Positions 30,777-39,503 of a stretch of DNA of 64,000 nt are shown one piece after another (position 1 is the first letter of the stretch; every line of letters starts with the position of its first letter). Location: contig JAWKTV010000009.1 of the NCBI GenBank assembly GCA_041398905.1, forward strand, positions 186,001-250,000, read 5' to 3'. A program made the position numbers and the translations under genes. The DNA is from JAWKTV01 sp041398905. GTDB lineage: Bacteria > Planctomycetota > Planctomycetia > Planctomycetales > Planctomycetaceae. Under the pieces are notes generated by a model that did no database searches, was not told where the DNA came from, and saw only the letters and a list, made by a program, of their open reading frames with translations.

Positions 30777-30881
30777 GTCTCGAGAACTGAACCTGTTGCG
30801 TAAGGCATCCAGCGTGAATCCATCCCGCGCAGCCAGCGTCCCCGCTCTCCGCACGGCCCATCACCGCGTCAATCACCAGCT

Positions 30882-30918
30882 CCTCTCAGTCACAGGTTGG
30901 TCACCTGTGACCGAGAGG
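30882..30918 (-). terminator. Hairpin between the DUF1080 gene and htrA
   Basis: A 16-bp stem with a five-base loop lies 14 bases after the stop of the DUF1080 gene (minus strand). Read on the minus strand the one imperfect pair is G-U, and on the plus strand it is A-C, so the structure is better formed in the RNA of the DUF1080 gene. No U run follows. Confidence 0.5.
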
Positions 30919-30931
30919 CCGGATGACTCGA

Positions 30932-32824
30932 TCATCGCTGCACGAACTTGAAGATCCCCTGGCCCTGGCCGTCGACCTTCATCATGTACAGTTCGCCCGA
31001 CTCGTCCTCGCCGAACGAGATCGCGGCGAACGGATCGCTGGGGATCTCGTAGTTCCCCTTGAACTCGCCCGCGGCGACGTCGTAATCAAGCGCCCAGACT
31101 TTGCCGGTGACGTAGTCGGCGTACACATACTTGCCCACCAGCGCGGGGACCGTCGTGCCGCGGTACACCGTGCCGCCGGTGATCGACTTTCCGACCCCGT
31201 GGTCATACTCCCACACCGGATCGATCACCGTCGTGGCGTCGACGGGATTGCCGCCGAACAGCTTGGTCCCTTCGTGATGGTTCCAGCCGTAGTTGCCGCC
31301 GTTGGTGATGACGTTGATCTCTTCCCAGAGGTTCTGACCAACGTCGGCGGCCCACAGGTCACCTGTCTGGCGGTCGAAGCCGAGCCGCCAGATGTTCCGC
31401 ACGCCGTAGGCGTAAACCTCCGGGCGCGCCTGCTCCTTGCCGACGAACGGATTGTCCTTCGGGATGGCGTACGCCTTGCCTTCGTCCTGATGATCGACGT
31501 CGATGCGGAGGATTGAGCCGAGCAGCGTGTCGACGTTCTGCCCGTTTCCATGCGGGTCGTTCCCCGCCCCGCCGTCGCCCAGCCCGACGTACAGGTAGCC
31601 ATCCGGTCCAAACTCGATGGTGCCGCCGTTGTGATTCCAGAACGGCTGCTCGATCCGCATGATCTGCTGCTCCGACGCCGGGTCGGCCGCGTTGGGATCA
31701 TCGCCCTTCACGGTGAAGCGGCTGATGATCGAGACATGCGGTTCCTGCTTTGACGTGTAATACACGAAGAACTGCCCGTTCTCCTTGTACTTCGGGTGGA
31801 ACGCGAGACCGAGGAACCCTTCCTCGTTCTGGCGGTCGTTGTAGATCACACGATCCCGCAGATCGATGTAGACCTTGGTGCCGGTCTGCTGATACGTCTT
31901 CGGATCGAAGACGTGAATCACCCCCTGCTGCGTGGCCATGAACGCGCGGCCCGATCCATCGCGAGCGTTCGTCAGCACGATCGGCCGCATCGGATTCGGA
32001 CGACCATCCTCCGTCGAGGGCTCCCAACCGGCCCATTCGATTCCCGGAAACGCCGGCTCGACAGCGACGCTCAACACATCGTTCACCGGGTTTGGGACCG
32101 AGCCATTCGCCGGCAGCTCGCGAATCTTGATGTTCCGGAACGCGACGACGTTGCCATGATCCTGCAGGCAGATGTGACCTTCCGGCGACGTGCCGAAGTT
32201 CGGCATGCCTTTGAACTTGCTCTCGCCAACACGCTTGTTCCAATCGTCGCTGCCGAGCTTGAAGCTGGCATAGCGGACGCCGTTCAGATCGATCTCGCAC
32301 TGCTGCGGCGAGATGCGGAGATAGACGGTGTTCCACTCGTCGTGTCCGCGAAACGCCTCGAGCGGCTGGCCCGTCATGCCATCGTTGCCCGGCTTGTAGA
32401 GCTGGTACAACCAGCCGGCGTGCTGCGGGTCGTGACCGTTCACATGATCGTTGATCTGAATTTCCGGGCCGGTGTGCCACGGAGGACCGTCGCCTTCCTG
32501 CACGCGAAACATGATGCCGCTGTTGCCACCCTTCGAGACCTTGAAATCGATCGAAAGTTCAAAATTGTCGTACTGCTCGGTGGTGATGATGTCCCCGGCA
32601 CCGTTGGCGCTGCGCACCAGCGCGCCGTCCTCGATCATCCACCCCGCGGAAATCGCATCCTTCTTGTAGTTCCGCCACCCGTCGGTCGTCCTGCCGTCAA
32701 ACAGCAGCTTCCAGCCGGAGAGTTCTTCGGAGCGGGTCAGAGCATTCGGCTCAGCTTGCAGCGTGGCCGCGCTGAGCAGCAGCGCGGAAAGCAGTGACCA
32801 GCGGTAAACGACGGAGTGCGGCAT
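30932..32824 (-). CDS. Exported DUF1080 domain fused to a glucose/sorbosone-dehydrogenase-like propeller
   Basis: A 630-residue secreted protein. A signal peptide (WSLLSALLLSAATLQA) precedes residues 30-240, a DUF1080/3-keto-disaccharide-hydrolase-type concanavalin fold with SGWKLLFDGRTTDGWRNY and FKVSKGGNSGIMFRVQEGD. Residues 280-630 match the GSDH (PQQ-dependent sugar dehydrogenase-like) propeller: NEEGFLGLAFHPKYKENGQFF, PFWNHNGGTIEFGPDGYLYVGLGDGG, SILRIDVDH, YAYGVRNIWRLGFD and GGNYGWNHHEG. Such fusions are typical of planctomycetes and are thought to act on polysaccharide-derived sugars in the periplasm. Substrate is unknown. Confidence 0.88.
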   Translation of the reverse strand: MPHSVVYRWSLLSALLLSAATLQAEPNALTRSEELSGWKLLFDGRTTDGWRNYKKDAISAGWMIEDGALVRSANGAGDIITTEQYDNFELSIDFKVSKGGNSGIMFRVQEGDGPPWHTGPEIQINDHVNGHDPQHAGWLYQLYKPGNDGMTGQPLEAFRGHDEWNTVYLRISPQQCEIDLNGVRYASFKLGSDDWNKRVGESKFKGMPNFGTSPEGHICLQDHGNVVAFRNIKIRELPANGSVPNPVNDVLSVAVEPAFPGIEWAGWEPSTEDGRPNPMRPIVLTNARDGSGRAFMATQQGVIHVFDPKTYQQTGTKVYIDLRDRVIYNDRQNEEGFLGLAFHPKYKENGQFFVYYTSKQEPHVSIISRFTVKGDDPNAADPASEQQIMRIEQPFWNHNGGTIEFGPDGYLYVGLGDGGAGNDPHGNGQNVDTLLGSILRIDVDHQDEGKAYAIPKDNPFVGKEQARPEVYAYGVRNIWRLGFDRQTGDLWAADVGQNLWEEINVITNGGNYGWNHHEGTKLFGGNPVDATTVIDPVWEYDHGVGKSITGGTVYRGTTVPALVGKYVYADYVTGKVWALDYDVAAGEFKGNYEIPSDPFAAISFGEDESGELYMMKVDGQGQGIFKFVQR

Positions 32825-33145
32825 GGATTCTCCTCACGATTGTCTGAAGGCAGCGCCAGGACCGGTCCCGGCGAAACGATGCTAGCGGGCCGATCTGTTG
32901 GGGGAAAGCATGTCGCCACGGCAAACCGGCAACTGGCTGCGGTCGCTTGGGCCGCGGTCGCTGGTTGGTGGGAATCCATTCTCGGAGCGACCTCCCCGGC
33001 CGCTTGCCATGGGTAAGACGGGCGTGAGAATGTAACGCGACTGTCGTATGATGCTTCGCGGAACGGCGGGGCGGATGTCGAGTCGGTTGAACTCCCCAGC
33101 GCGATCCGGGGGCTGGCACCTTTCACCTTCACTGGAGTGCGGGAC
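32825..33145. other. Divergent intergenic region
   Basis: The gap between the start of the DUF1080 gene (minus) and the lectin-like gene (plus). No gene, RNA or repeat was recognised. Both promoters must lie here. Confidence 0.45.
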
Positions 33146-33849
33146 ATGCTTGTGCGAAACACTGGTCACTGGGGCATTCCAGTCGCGCTAGCAGCGCTGG
33201 TGCTGAGTCTGGCAGTCTCGCGGGCGGACGCACAGTCACGGCCGCGAACGTCCACGCAGATTCGGCTGCTGGAAGGCAAGGCCTCCGATGCGCGAGCCGC
33301 GTATCTCGAACAACTCGGCGGACTCGCCAGCGGCTACGAGCCGCGAGGGGGACGACGAAATGGCTCAGTCCGTCCTCCAGCAGATTCTCAAGATCAACCC
33401 CGAGGACGAGGCGAGCAAGGCCAAACTGGAGGAGATTCGCAATCGGGTCTTCGAGGAAAACCAGCAGTTCGTCGAAGTCGACGCCTCCAAGGGCTGGATC
33501 GCGTCCGGCGTGACCGTTCGCAAAGGCGAACCGATCCGGCTCGCCGCCGAAGGCTCGTACAAGTTCATCGTCACCGCCGAACTCGGTCCGGACGGCTTCC
33601 CCTCCAAGAGCATCGAGACCGACATGGGCGAAGGTGTCCCCGCCGGCGCTGATGGGCATGGTGCTCCAGGAAGGCGAACGCAATCGCCCCCCGCAGCCAA
33701 CTAAACCGTTCATCATTGGCACCGAGCGGGAAGTCAAGCCGGACGCCGATGGGCTGCTGTTCTTCCGCCTCAACGTGCCGCCCGGCAGCCGGTCGCTTGG
33801 GAAGGTGAAGGTTCGCGTGCAGGGGAACATCGCGGCTGTGGGGCGGTAG
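33146..33849 (+). CDS. Exported protein with lectin-like (LecA/PA-IL type) domain (frameshifted)
   Basis: Three overlapping frames give one exported protein of about 234 residues. A signal peptide (PVALAALVLSLAVSRADA) is followed by a helical, TPR-like part (MAQSVLQQILKINPEDEASKAKLEEI). Then come the strands WIASGVTVRKGEPIRLAAEGSY, LMGMVLQEGE, PFIIGTEREVKPDADGLLFFRLN and VKVRVQG, whose order recalls the PA-I galactophilic lectin fold. Frame changes fall near 33342 and 33645. The stop is directly followed by the start of the next gene, so the two are coupled. Carbohydrate binding is inferred only from the strand pattern. Confidence 0.65.
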
Positions 33850-34929
33850 ATGGCGGTTCGCCCAACAGGCTCGCTCCCGTTTGACGACCTGCTGGCCCGG
33901 TTGCGGTCGTCGGCGGCGGAGCTGGAAGCTCCGCACGCCTGGCCACGCGAGCAGTTCGACTGGCTGGCTGCAGCCAACGTGCTGCGGTGGGTCATTCCCG
34001 CACAGTACACCGGTATCGACGCCACGCCGCTTCGTCTGCTGGAAGGTTACGAGCAGCTCGCGGCGGCGTGTCTGGTCACCACGTTCGTACTCACCCAGCG
34101 GAACGGTGCGTGCCAGCGCCTCGCGGGCGACGAAGTCGACCCGGTGGTTCAGCAGGAATTCCTGCCGCCGCTCGCCGCTGGCGAGCTGTTCGCGACCGTT
34201 GGCATCTCGCACCTCAGCACCTCCCGGCAGCACATCGGTCAACCCGCCGTCCGCATCCGACGCGATGGCGATGACTTGCTGCTCGCCGGCGACGTTCCCT
34301 GGGTCACCGGCGGACCACAGGCCGACCTGGTGGTGACGGGCGGGACGTTTGAGGATGGCCGGCAGGGACTCGTCCTGTTACCGACGGCGGAGCGCGGCGT
34401 AATCTGCGGGCCGCCGGCCGCGCTGCTTTCACTCACGGCGTCGCAAACGGCGAGCCTCACTCTCGACGACGTCCGTCTGCCCGGCCATTACCTCCTCGCA
34501 GGGCCAGCGGAGGGGATCATGCGACGCGGTGCCGGGGGGACCGGCTCAATCACAACCTCGGCCCTCGCGGCGGGTGTCGCGTCGCGGGCGATCGAAGCCT
34601 TGCGCAGTGAGGCCAGCCTGCGCCGCGACCTGCTCGAACCCACCACGGCGCTGTCCGATGAACTGACCCGGCTCCGCTCGGACCTGCGAGCCGCTGCGGC
34701 TGCATCGGACGAGCGGCCCGCCTGCAGCCCGGCCGACCTGCGGAAACGTGCGAACAGCCTCGTCCTCCGGTCGGCTCAAGCGTGGCTGACGGCGAGCAAG
34801 GGAGCTGGCTTCGTGACGGGTCATCCGGCCGAGCGCACGGTCCGCGAGGCGCTGTTCTTCCTCGTCTGGTCCTGCCCCCAACCGGTCGCCGCTGCCGCCC
34901 TCCGTCACTTCGCCTGCCTGGGTGGGTAA
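33850..34929 (+). CDS. Acyl-CoA dehydrogenase-family protein
   Basis: A 359-residue flavoprotein homologue of acyl-CoA dehydrogenases. The N-terminal helical part has WVIPAQYTGIDATPLRLLEGYEQLAAACLVTTFVL. The middle beta part, with VGISHLSTSRQH, LAGDVPWVTGGPQADLVVTG and LDDVRLPGHYLL, corresponds to the FAD/acyl-binding region. The C-terminal helices contain SALAAGVASRAIEAL. The usual catalytic Glu could not be placed with confidence. The ATG abuts the preceding stop. The combination with a secreted lectin-like protein is unusual and may be coincidental. Confidence 0.72.
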   Translation: MAVRPTGSLPFDDLLARLRSSAAELEAPHAWPREQFDWLAAANVLRWVIPAQYTGIDATPLRLLEGYEQLAAACLVTTFVLTQRNGACQRLAGDEVDPVVQQEFLPPLAAGELFATVGISHLSTSRQHIGQPAVRIRRDGDDLLLAGDVPWVTGGPQADLVVTGGTFEDGRQGLVLLPTAERGVICGPPAALLSLTASQTASLTLDDVRLPGHYLLAGPAEGIMRRGAGGTGSITTSALAAGVASRAIEALRSEASLRRDLLEPTTALSDELTRLRSDLRAAAAASDERPACSPADLRKRANSLVLRSAQAWLTASKGAGFVTGHPAERTVREALFFLVWSCPQPVAAAALRHFACLGG

Positions 34930-35062
34930 GCGACGGTGGACCGACGACTAATATGCGGGTCGCAAGTGGCACGAACTCCCAGTGCGACACGGACCGTTGC
35001 TGACGAAGGTCAGGCGAGCAGATCTCCGCAGCGATGATGGAACGAAGCCGAAGACTGGCAGC

Positions 35063-35178
35063 CCGTTGAAGAGCGTATCGTGGGCATCTTGCCGATGACT
35101 TCCGGGCAGGTTATCGCGTGGCTTCGAGCGTCCCGGAACGGACTGGAAGTCCGTCCAACGCGTTCTTCAACAGGCTGC
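35063..35178 (+). repeat. Dispersed ~115-bp repeat with inverted ends, copy B
   Basis: It starts CCGTTGAAGAGCG and ends CGCGTTCTTCAACAGG. Internal matches to copy A at 23831-23944 include GGCATCTTGCCGATG and GGACTGGAAGTCCG. It directly abuts a transposase remnant. The 34930-35062 stretch on its left holds nothing recognisable. Confidence 0.65.
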
Positions 35179-35180
35179 GA

Positions 35181-35585
35181 TTTTCCGCAACCGCTGCTCA
35201 CTGATTCCCAGTGGAGTCTCATCACAGACCTCTTCGAAGACCCCGATCCGTCGTCACTGGGCGGTCGGCCCAGAGCGTTCGCACGCGCGTGTCTGAAAGG
35301 GATTCTCTGGATCCTCAAGACGGGTGCGCGCTGGAGAGCCCTTGCCCAATGGATCGAGCCAGAAAGATATCCCAGCCCTTGTACATGTTGGCGTTGCCAT
35401 CGCGATTGGACCGAGTCGGGGCTGATCGCCTTGGCGTGGCGCAGATTGTTGTCCGCGCTCGACCGCCGGCAATTGCTCGACTGGTCGCAGGCGATGGGAG
35501 ACGGCACGTCTTCGCGGGGTGGCTCAACTTACCCTCGCCAAACTGGGGCGATGTCGCCGCAGCGAGGCCAATCGGGGAATCGTTG
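35181..35585 (+). pseudogene. Degraded IS5-type transposase remnant
   Basis: The translation contains LLTDSQWSLITDLFEDPDPS, GGRPRAFARACLKGILWILKTGARWRAL, the CTCWRCHRDWTESGLI segment and DRRQLLDWSQAMGDG. This is the conserved N-terminal part of IS5-family (DUF4096-containing) transposases. The start codon region is missing because the repeat copy B occupies it, and after the first catalytic-Asp region the frame decays, with no DDE remainder. The downstream bases to about 35720 have no clear gene. No target duplications or terminal repeats could be assigned. It is non-functional. Confidence 0.75.
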
Positions 35586-35741
35586 AATCGACGAGAGCGT
35601 CGTCAACTCGGCGACCTCTCGACGCGACCGAGATCCCACTCCGATGTTTCCATGCGGCACAGCCGCTCCCGATTGTTCTGCAATCGTGGCCAGCCACTCA
35701 ATCAGGGGCAGAACCAGTCAAGAGCAGCGGGCTTTCGCTGG

Positions 35742-37181
35742 TTAGTGAGCCGGCGGGGCCTCGTTTTGGAAGGCTCTGGCGCGGAACAGGAAGTCAATGA
35801 TGTTGCCTTCGTGGGGCTGCATCCAGTGGAGTTGGTTCGTCTTGATGGGGCCGATGTTCAGGCGGTCGATGTTGGTGGCGTCGACCAGTTGCTGGCTCCA
35901 CGCGGCATCGTTGGTGATGGCGGTGCAGACGAGTGTGGGGCCGATCTTCCTCAGCATCTCCTTTTGCGGGCACTCGACGACGGAGGCGAACGGGAACATG
36001 TATTCCGTGTTCGCCAGGCTGGCGTCGGGTGAGGTGCAGTGGATGATGGTGGGGCGGAGGAAATCGTGGCGATCGTGGTGTTCCCAGCGGTCGCCGCCGC
36101 GGTACTTGGCGGTCACCTCGGTGTTGCCCGGCTCCTTCACCTTGTCCTCGATCTGCTTGTGCATCGCCTCGGCGGCGCCGGGGATGGTGAAGGCGGCGAG
36201 GCCCGCGGAGGGGTCGTTCATCGGCTTCGGGGCGATGGGGCCGAGCTTCTGAGCGAGGGCGTCGGCGATCTCGCGGGTGTGCCGCGATGCCCAGACGCCG
36301 CTGGCGGAGATGCAGCTTCGTCCGCTGTTGAGGTAGATCGAGTCGGCCATCAGGTCGAGGTACTGCTCCCAGTCGTCAACGACGTCGTCGCCAAGGAGGA
36401 TTTTCGAGAAGCCGGGGCCGTGGGCCTGCACGCGGGGGTCGCCGTGGTACTTGGCGACGGTTGCGGCACCGCCAAAAATCATCGACCGGTTGCAGGTCTC
36501 CAGCACGGCAGGCCCGCAATCGCTGCCGCCAAGGTAGATCGAGATGACCTCTTTGGGGATGCCCGCCTGCGCGAATGCTTCGAAGATGCGGTACGGGGTC
36601 CACGGTTCCGACGAACCGGGCTTGAGCACAAGGCCGATCTGCAAGGGGATGATCGGCATCCACAGGGTATGCACGCCCGGCGAGTTCGAGGGGAGCACCA
36701 GTCCGACGACGCTGGTCGTCGCCTGATAGCTGAGCATGACGTTGTTGCCCGGCTCCTTGCCGAAGCCTTTGCTGAAGATGTCGAACGGCAACCGGCGTGT
36801 CAGGGCTTCGAGCGTCTCGCGCATGTGCTTGAGCACGTAGGCGTTCTTCCGCATGTTTCCGGCGCACATGTGTTCCGGCAGCCCAGTGGTGGCGGACTGG
36901 ATGCGGCAGAACTCTTCGGGTGTCTGCGTGCCGTTACCGAGAGGCAGGGTCGCTTCCATGTACAGTTCGGCCGCCTTGGCGGCCCGCTGGCAGAGGTCTT
37001 CAATGGAGAACTGTCGCAGGATGTCGCGAGCCTTGCCGGCCTTCCGCATATCCATCTTGATGAGGCCGCCGTTGGCCTGGTGCATCGAAGCCAGTTGCTC
37101 GCCGGTCTCGAAATGCACGACCGGTTGCTGCTCCATTGACTCGTATGGCTGGCCCCAGCGGATGACAGGAATCTCAAGCAT
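35742..37181 (-). CDS. Aldehyde-dehydrogenase-superfamily protein
   Basis: A 479-residue ALDH-fold protein. The NAD-binding Lys187 is in VLKPGSSEPW, and the catalytic cysteine is Cys290 in YLNSGRSCISASGVW. The segment usually carrying the general-base Glu (ELGGK) reads HGPGFSKILLG, so that residue appears absent. Planctomycetes have several divergent ALDHs. Substrate is unknown, and dehydrogenase versus reductase activity cannot be told. It begins with an ATG at 37181 and is preceded by a repeat-containing intergenic region. Confidence 0.82.
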   Translation of the reverse strand: MLEIPVIRWGQPYESMEQQPVVHFETGEQLASMHQANGGLIKMDMRKAGKARDILRQFSIEDLCQRAAKAAELYMEATLPLGNGTQTPEEFCRIQSATTGLPEHMCAGNMRKNAYVLKHMRETLEALTRRLPFDIFSKGFGKEPGNNVMLSYQATTSVVGLVLPSNSPGVHTLWMPIIPLQIGLVLKPGSSEPWTPYRIFEAFAQAGIPKEVISIYLGGSDCGPAVLETCNRSMIFGGAATVAKYHGDPRVQAHGPGFSKILLGDDVVDDWEQYLDLMADSIYLNSGRSCISASGVWASRHTREIADALAQKLGPIAPKPMNDPSAGLAAFTIPGAAEAMHKQIEDKVKEPGNTEVTAKYRGGDRWEHHDRHDFLRPTIIHCTSPDASLANTEYMFPFASVVECPQKEMLRKIGPTLVCTAITNDAAWSQQLVDATNIDRLNIGPIKTNQLHWMQPHEGNIIDFLFRARAFQNEAPPAH

Positions 37182-37249
37182 GGCGATGTGACGTCTTGAT
37201 AGGGAGCGAAAGCGGATGAGCGGGACTTTGAGCGGCGCGGAAGTTGCGC

Positions 37250-37297
37250 GGGTGGTCGCCGGGAGCTACTGTCCGCGAAGCGGACAGCGACGATGGG
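37250..37297 (+). repeat. 48-bp direct repeat with internal hairpin, unit 1
   Basis: Starts GGGTGGTCGCCGGGAGC, contains the hairpin CTGTCCGC-GAA-GCGGACAG (37269-37287) and ends GACGATGGG. A second unit is at 37428-37475. It lies upstream of the ALDH gene. Confidence 0.6.
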
Positions 37298-37427
37298 CAA
37301 ACGAGTTCACATTGTCGACGGACAGGATAGTCCGACGGGGGCCGATGGGACAGTGTGCCGTCGACCTGGTTTTGACGATGCGGAACGGTTTGGAGAGCGA
37401 CCGCGGAGGAGAGGGAGGTGCGTATGC

Positions 37428-37475
37428 GGGTGGTTGCCGGGAGCCGCTGTCCGCGGCGCGGACAGCGACCTTGGG
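37428..37475 (+). repeat. 48-bp direct repeat with internal hairpin, unit 2
   Basis: Starts GGGTGGTTGCCGGGAGC, with the same eight-base stem CTGTCCGC/GCGGACAG around a changed loop (GGC). It differs from unit 1 at only a few positions. Confidence 0.6.
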
Positions 37476-37496
37476 CGATTCGATGACGCGAACGCA

Positions 37497-37525
37497 GCGA
37501 TGGGGGCGACAACGTCCCCCATCGC
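37497..37525. terminator. Strong hairpin downstream of the Gfo/Idh gene
   Basis: A perfect 10-bp stem (GCGATGGGGG and its complement) with a nine-base loop lies about 50 bases past the stop of the minus-strand Gfo/Idh gene. This position fits a terminator, though there is no U run. It also lies beside the two 48-bp repeats. Confidence 0.4.
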
Positions 37526-37575
37526 CGAGTGGAAATACCGGAGCTTGCCCGCACTGCGGCGACTGGGCAGGTTGT

Positions 37576-39047
37576 TTAGCCGAGGTCCGGCACTTCGTAG
37601 CCGGCCCGGTATTCGCGCTTCAGGAACTGACCGCCGATGTCGGCGTAGTCGCCGGTGAACCGTTCCGTCTCGGGGTCGTGCTTCAGGATCGGGCTCTTGC
37701 GGAGTTCCCCTTCCGAGACACCAAACGGATCGAGCTGCGCGTGCATCTCGTCCACCAGCGGTCCCCACTGGGCGATGTCCTGCAGCTCGTTGCGGGCGCT
37801 GTCGCGGGAGTAGGCCCCCGCCGCGCGGTAGGCCACGTTCGCCAGATTGCACCAGCCAGTGGAAGCGTGCCCAACTTCGACTTCGGCATTCTGGATCGAA
37901 CGGTCGCGTGTACGACAGGCTTCGAGGAAGTTCGCCTTGTGCAGGTTGTCCATCGAGCCCCCTTGAAGGCGCGGATTTCCTTGCCGTCTCGGTCGTACGC
38001 CTTCGCCTGGCCGCGTGACCCGAGGAGGTATCCGCCTTCGCAGGCGACGATGTAGCCGCTGCCCGGCCCGTTGACCGGTCGACCAGCCTTGGCGTACCAG
38101 CCCCCTTTGCCGCCGGGCGAGGAGGAGAGATTGCTGAGGGCGATGAAGCAGGGGAACGTGCCGGTGTCGAAATAGACGTAGTGAACGTTGGGAGACTCGC
38201 CAGCGTCGTTCCAGCCGACACGACCGCCGACGGCGTAGAACGACTGCGGGGTCGAGACAGTGTCCTGGTAGGCGACGTTGCGAACGTCATCGAGGACATG
38301 GACTCCCCAGTTGCCCATTTCGCCGCTGCCGGTGTTCCAGTCCCAATGCCAATCGTAGTGGAGCTGGTTGCGGTAGATGGGCAGGTCCTGTGCGGGGCCC
38401 AGCCAAAGGTCGTAGTTGACGCCTTCGGGGATCGCGAGCGGTGTCGCCCGCTTGCCGATGCTGCCGCGGGTACCCAGCCGGTTGGCCTGCGCGTACTGAA
38501 TGGGGCCGAGTGCCTTGTCCTCGTGCAGGAACTTCTTCAATTCCGCCTGCATCGGGTCGGATCGCTGCTGCGTGCCGAGCTGTACAATCTTGTCGTATTT
38601 GCGGGAAGCGTTGACGACCTGTCGACCTTCCCATTGGGAGTGCGACAGCGGCTTCTCGACGTAGACGTCCTTGCCGGCCTGCATCGCCCAGATGGAAGCG
38701 AGGCAGTGCCAATGGTTGCAGGTCGAGACGACCACGACATCGACGGCTGAGTCGTCCAGCAACTCGCGGAGGTCGCTGTAGTGCTGCTTCGCATCGACCT
38801 TCTTGGCGAGAGCGGCGGCGCGACCCTGGTCCGGATCAGCGACCGCAACGATGCGGGCACCCGGCTGACTCTTGAAGCCGCCGGAGAGCTCGCCTCCCCG
38901 TCCCCCGCAGCCAATGATGCCGATGCCAATCTCGTCATTCGCGAGGGGGAACGCCGGAGAAGTCGACCCCAATGCGGCCAGTCCCGCGCCGGCGGCGAGC
39001 GAAGTACGAACGAACGAGCGACGGGAGAACTGCTGATTGTGCGGCAT
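37576..39047 (-). CDS. TAT-exported Gfo/Idh/MocA-family oxidoreductase (frameshifted)
   Basis: A secreted oxidoreductase of about 490 residues. The start MPHNQQFSRRSFVRTSLAAGAGLAALG is a twin-arginine signal, as in many planctomycete members. The NAD(P)-binding part has IGIGIIGCGGRGGELSGGF, and the signature EKPLSHSQWEG is typical of the family. The frame shifts near 37965, and the continuation starts GSMDNLHKANFLEACRTR and ends GQFLKREYRAGYEVPDLG at 37576. Homologues oxidise or reduce sugars and inositols. Substrate is unknown. The next gene in this direction, an ALDH, is 395 bases away. Confidence 0.88.
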
Positions 39048-39503
39048 ATCGGAGTCCCAAAAGAGGTTTCGTATCGAAGGTGATTGTGGCGTGTAGGGCG
39101 ACTGCTTCGCAACAATGAATTTGCTGAAGGCGGCGATGTTTCTGAAACTTGTCGACTTCGCCGCGCTGCACTCCCTGCAGGCGTGACGAATTGCCAGTCG
39201 AAGTGACGAGTCCGGCAAGCTGGTCAAGTTCGTACCGCTTTGCGGGACGGAGAAGTTCGTCTTCCGATGGCGATTGCAGGTTGGGACACCCCGGCAGTCG
39301 GCAGGCAAACTCCTCCGATTTCTTGACCACCACCCCGCTGCGGGTAAACTTGAGTGCGACCGAGAGACTGCCAGCCATTGAGCGTTTGCTGAACCTGGAG
39401 CGAATGGTTCGGCTTGATGGCCTGCGCCTGTTGCGGGGGTGTCGCCGTTTGTCGGGGCTTGGTGCCTTCCGGCAACATTGTCCAGCGGATTCTGGAGAAC
39501 GCG
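39048..39503. other. Divergent intergenic region, Gfo/Idh to dnaG
   Basis: It holds no convincing gene. A minus-strand open frame (39378-38935) overlaps the signal-peptide region and has no family match. The dnaG frame opens at 39414 but is more credible from 39504. No clear promoter could be assigned. Confidence 0.4.

Noticed and set aside
35519..35800. A 93-residue open frame after the transposase remnant as a separate gene
   Set aside because: No domain, no ribosome-binding site, and it overlaps the end of the ALDH gene; probably decayed transposon sequence.
37250..37475. CRISPR array
   Set aside because: Only two units, 130 bases apart, with internal hairpins; no regular spacers and no cas genes.
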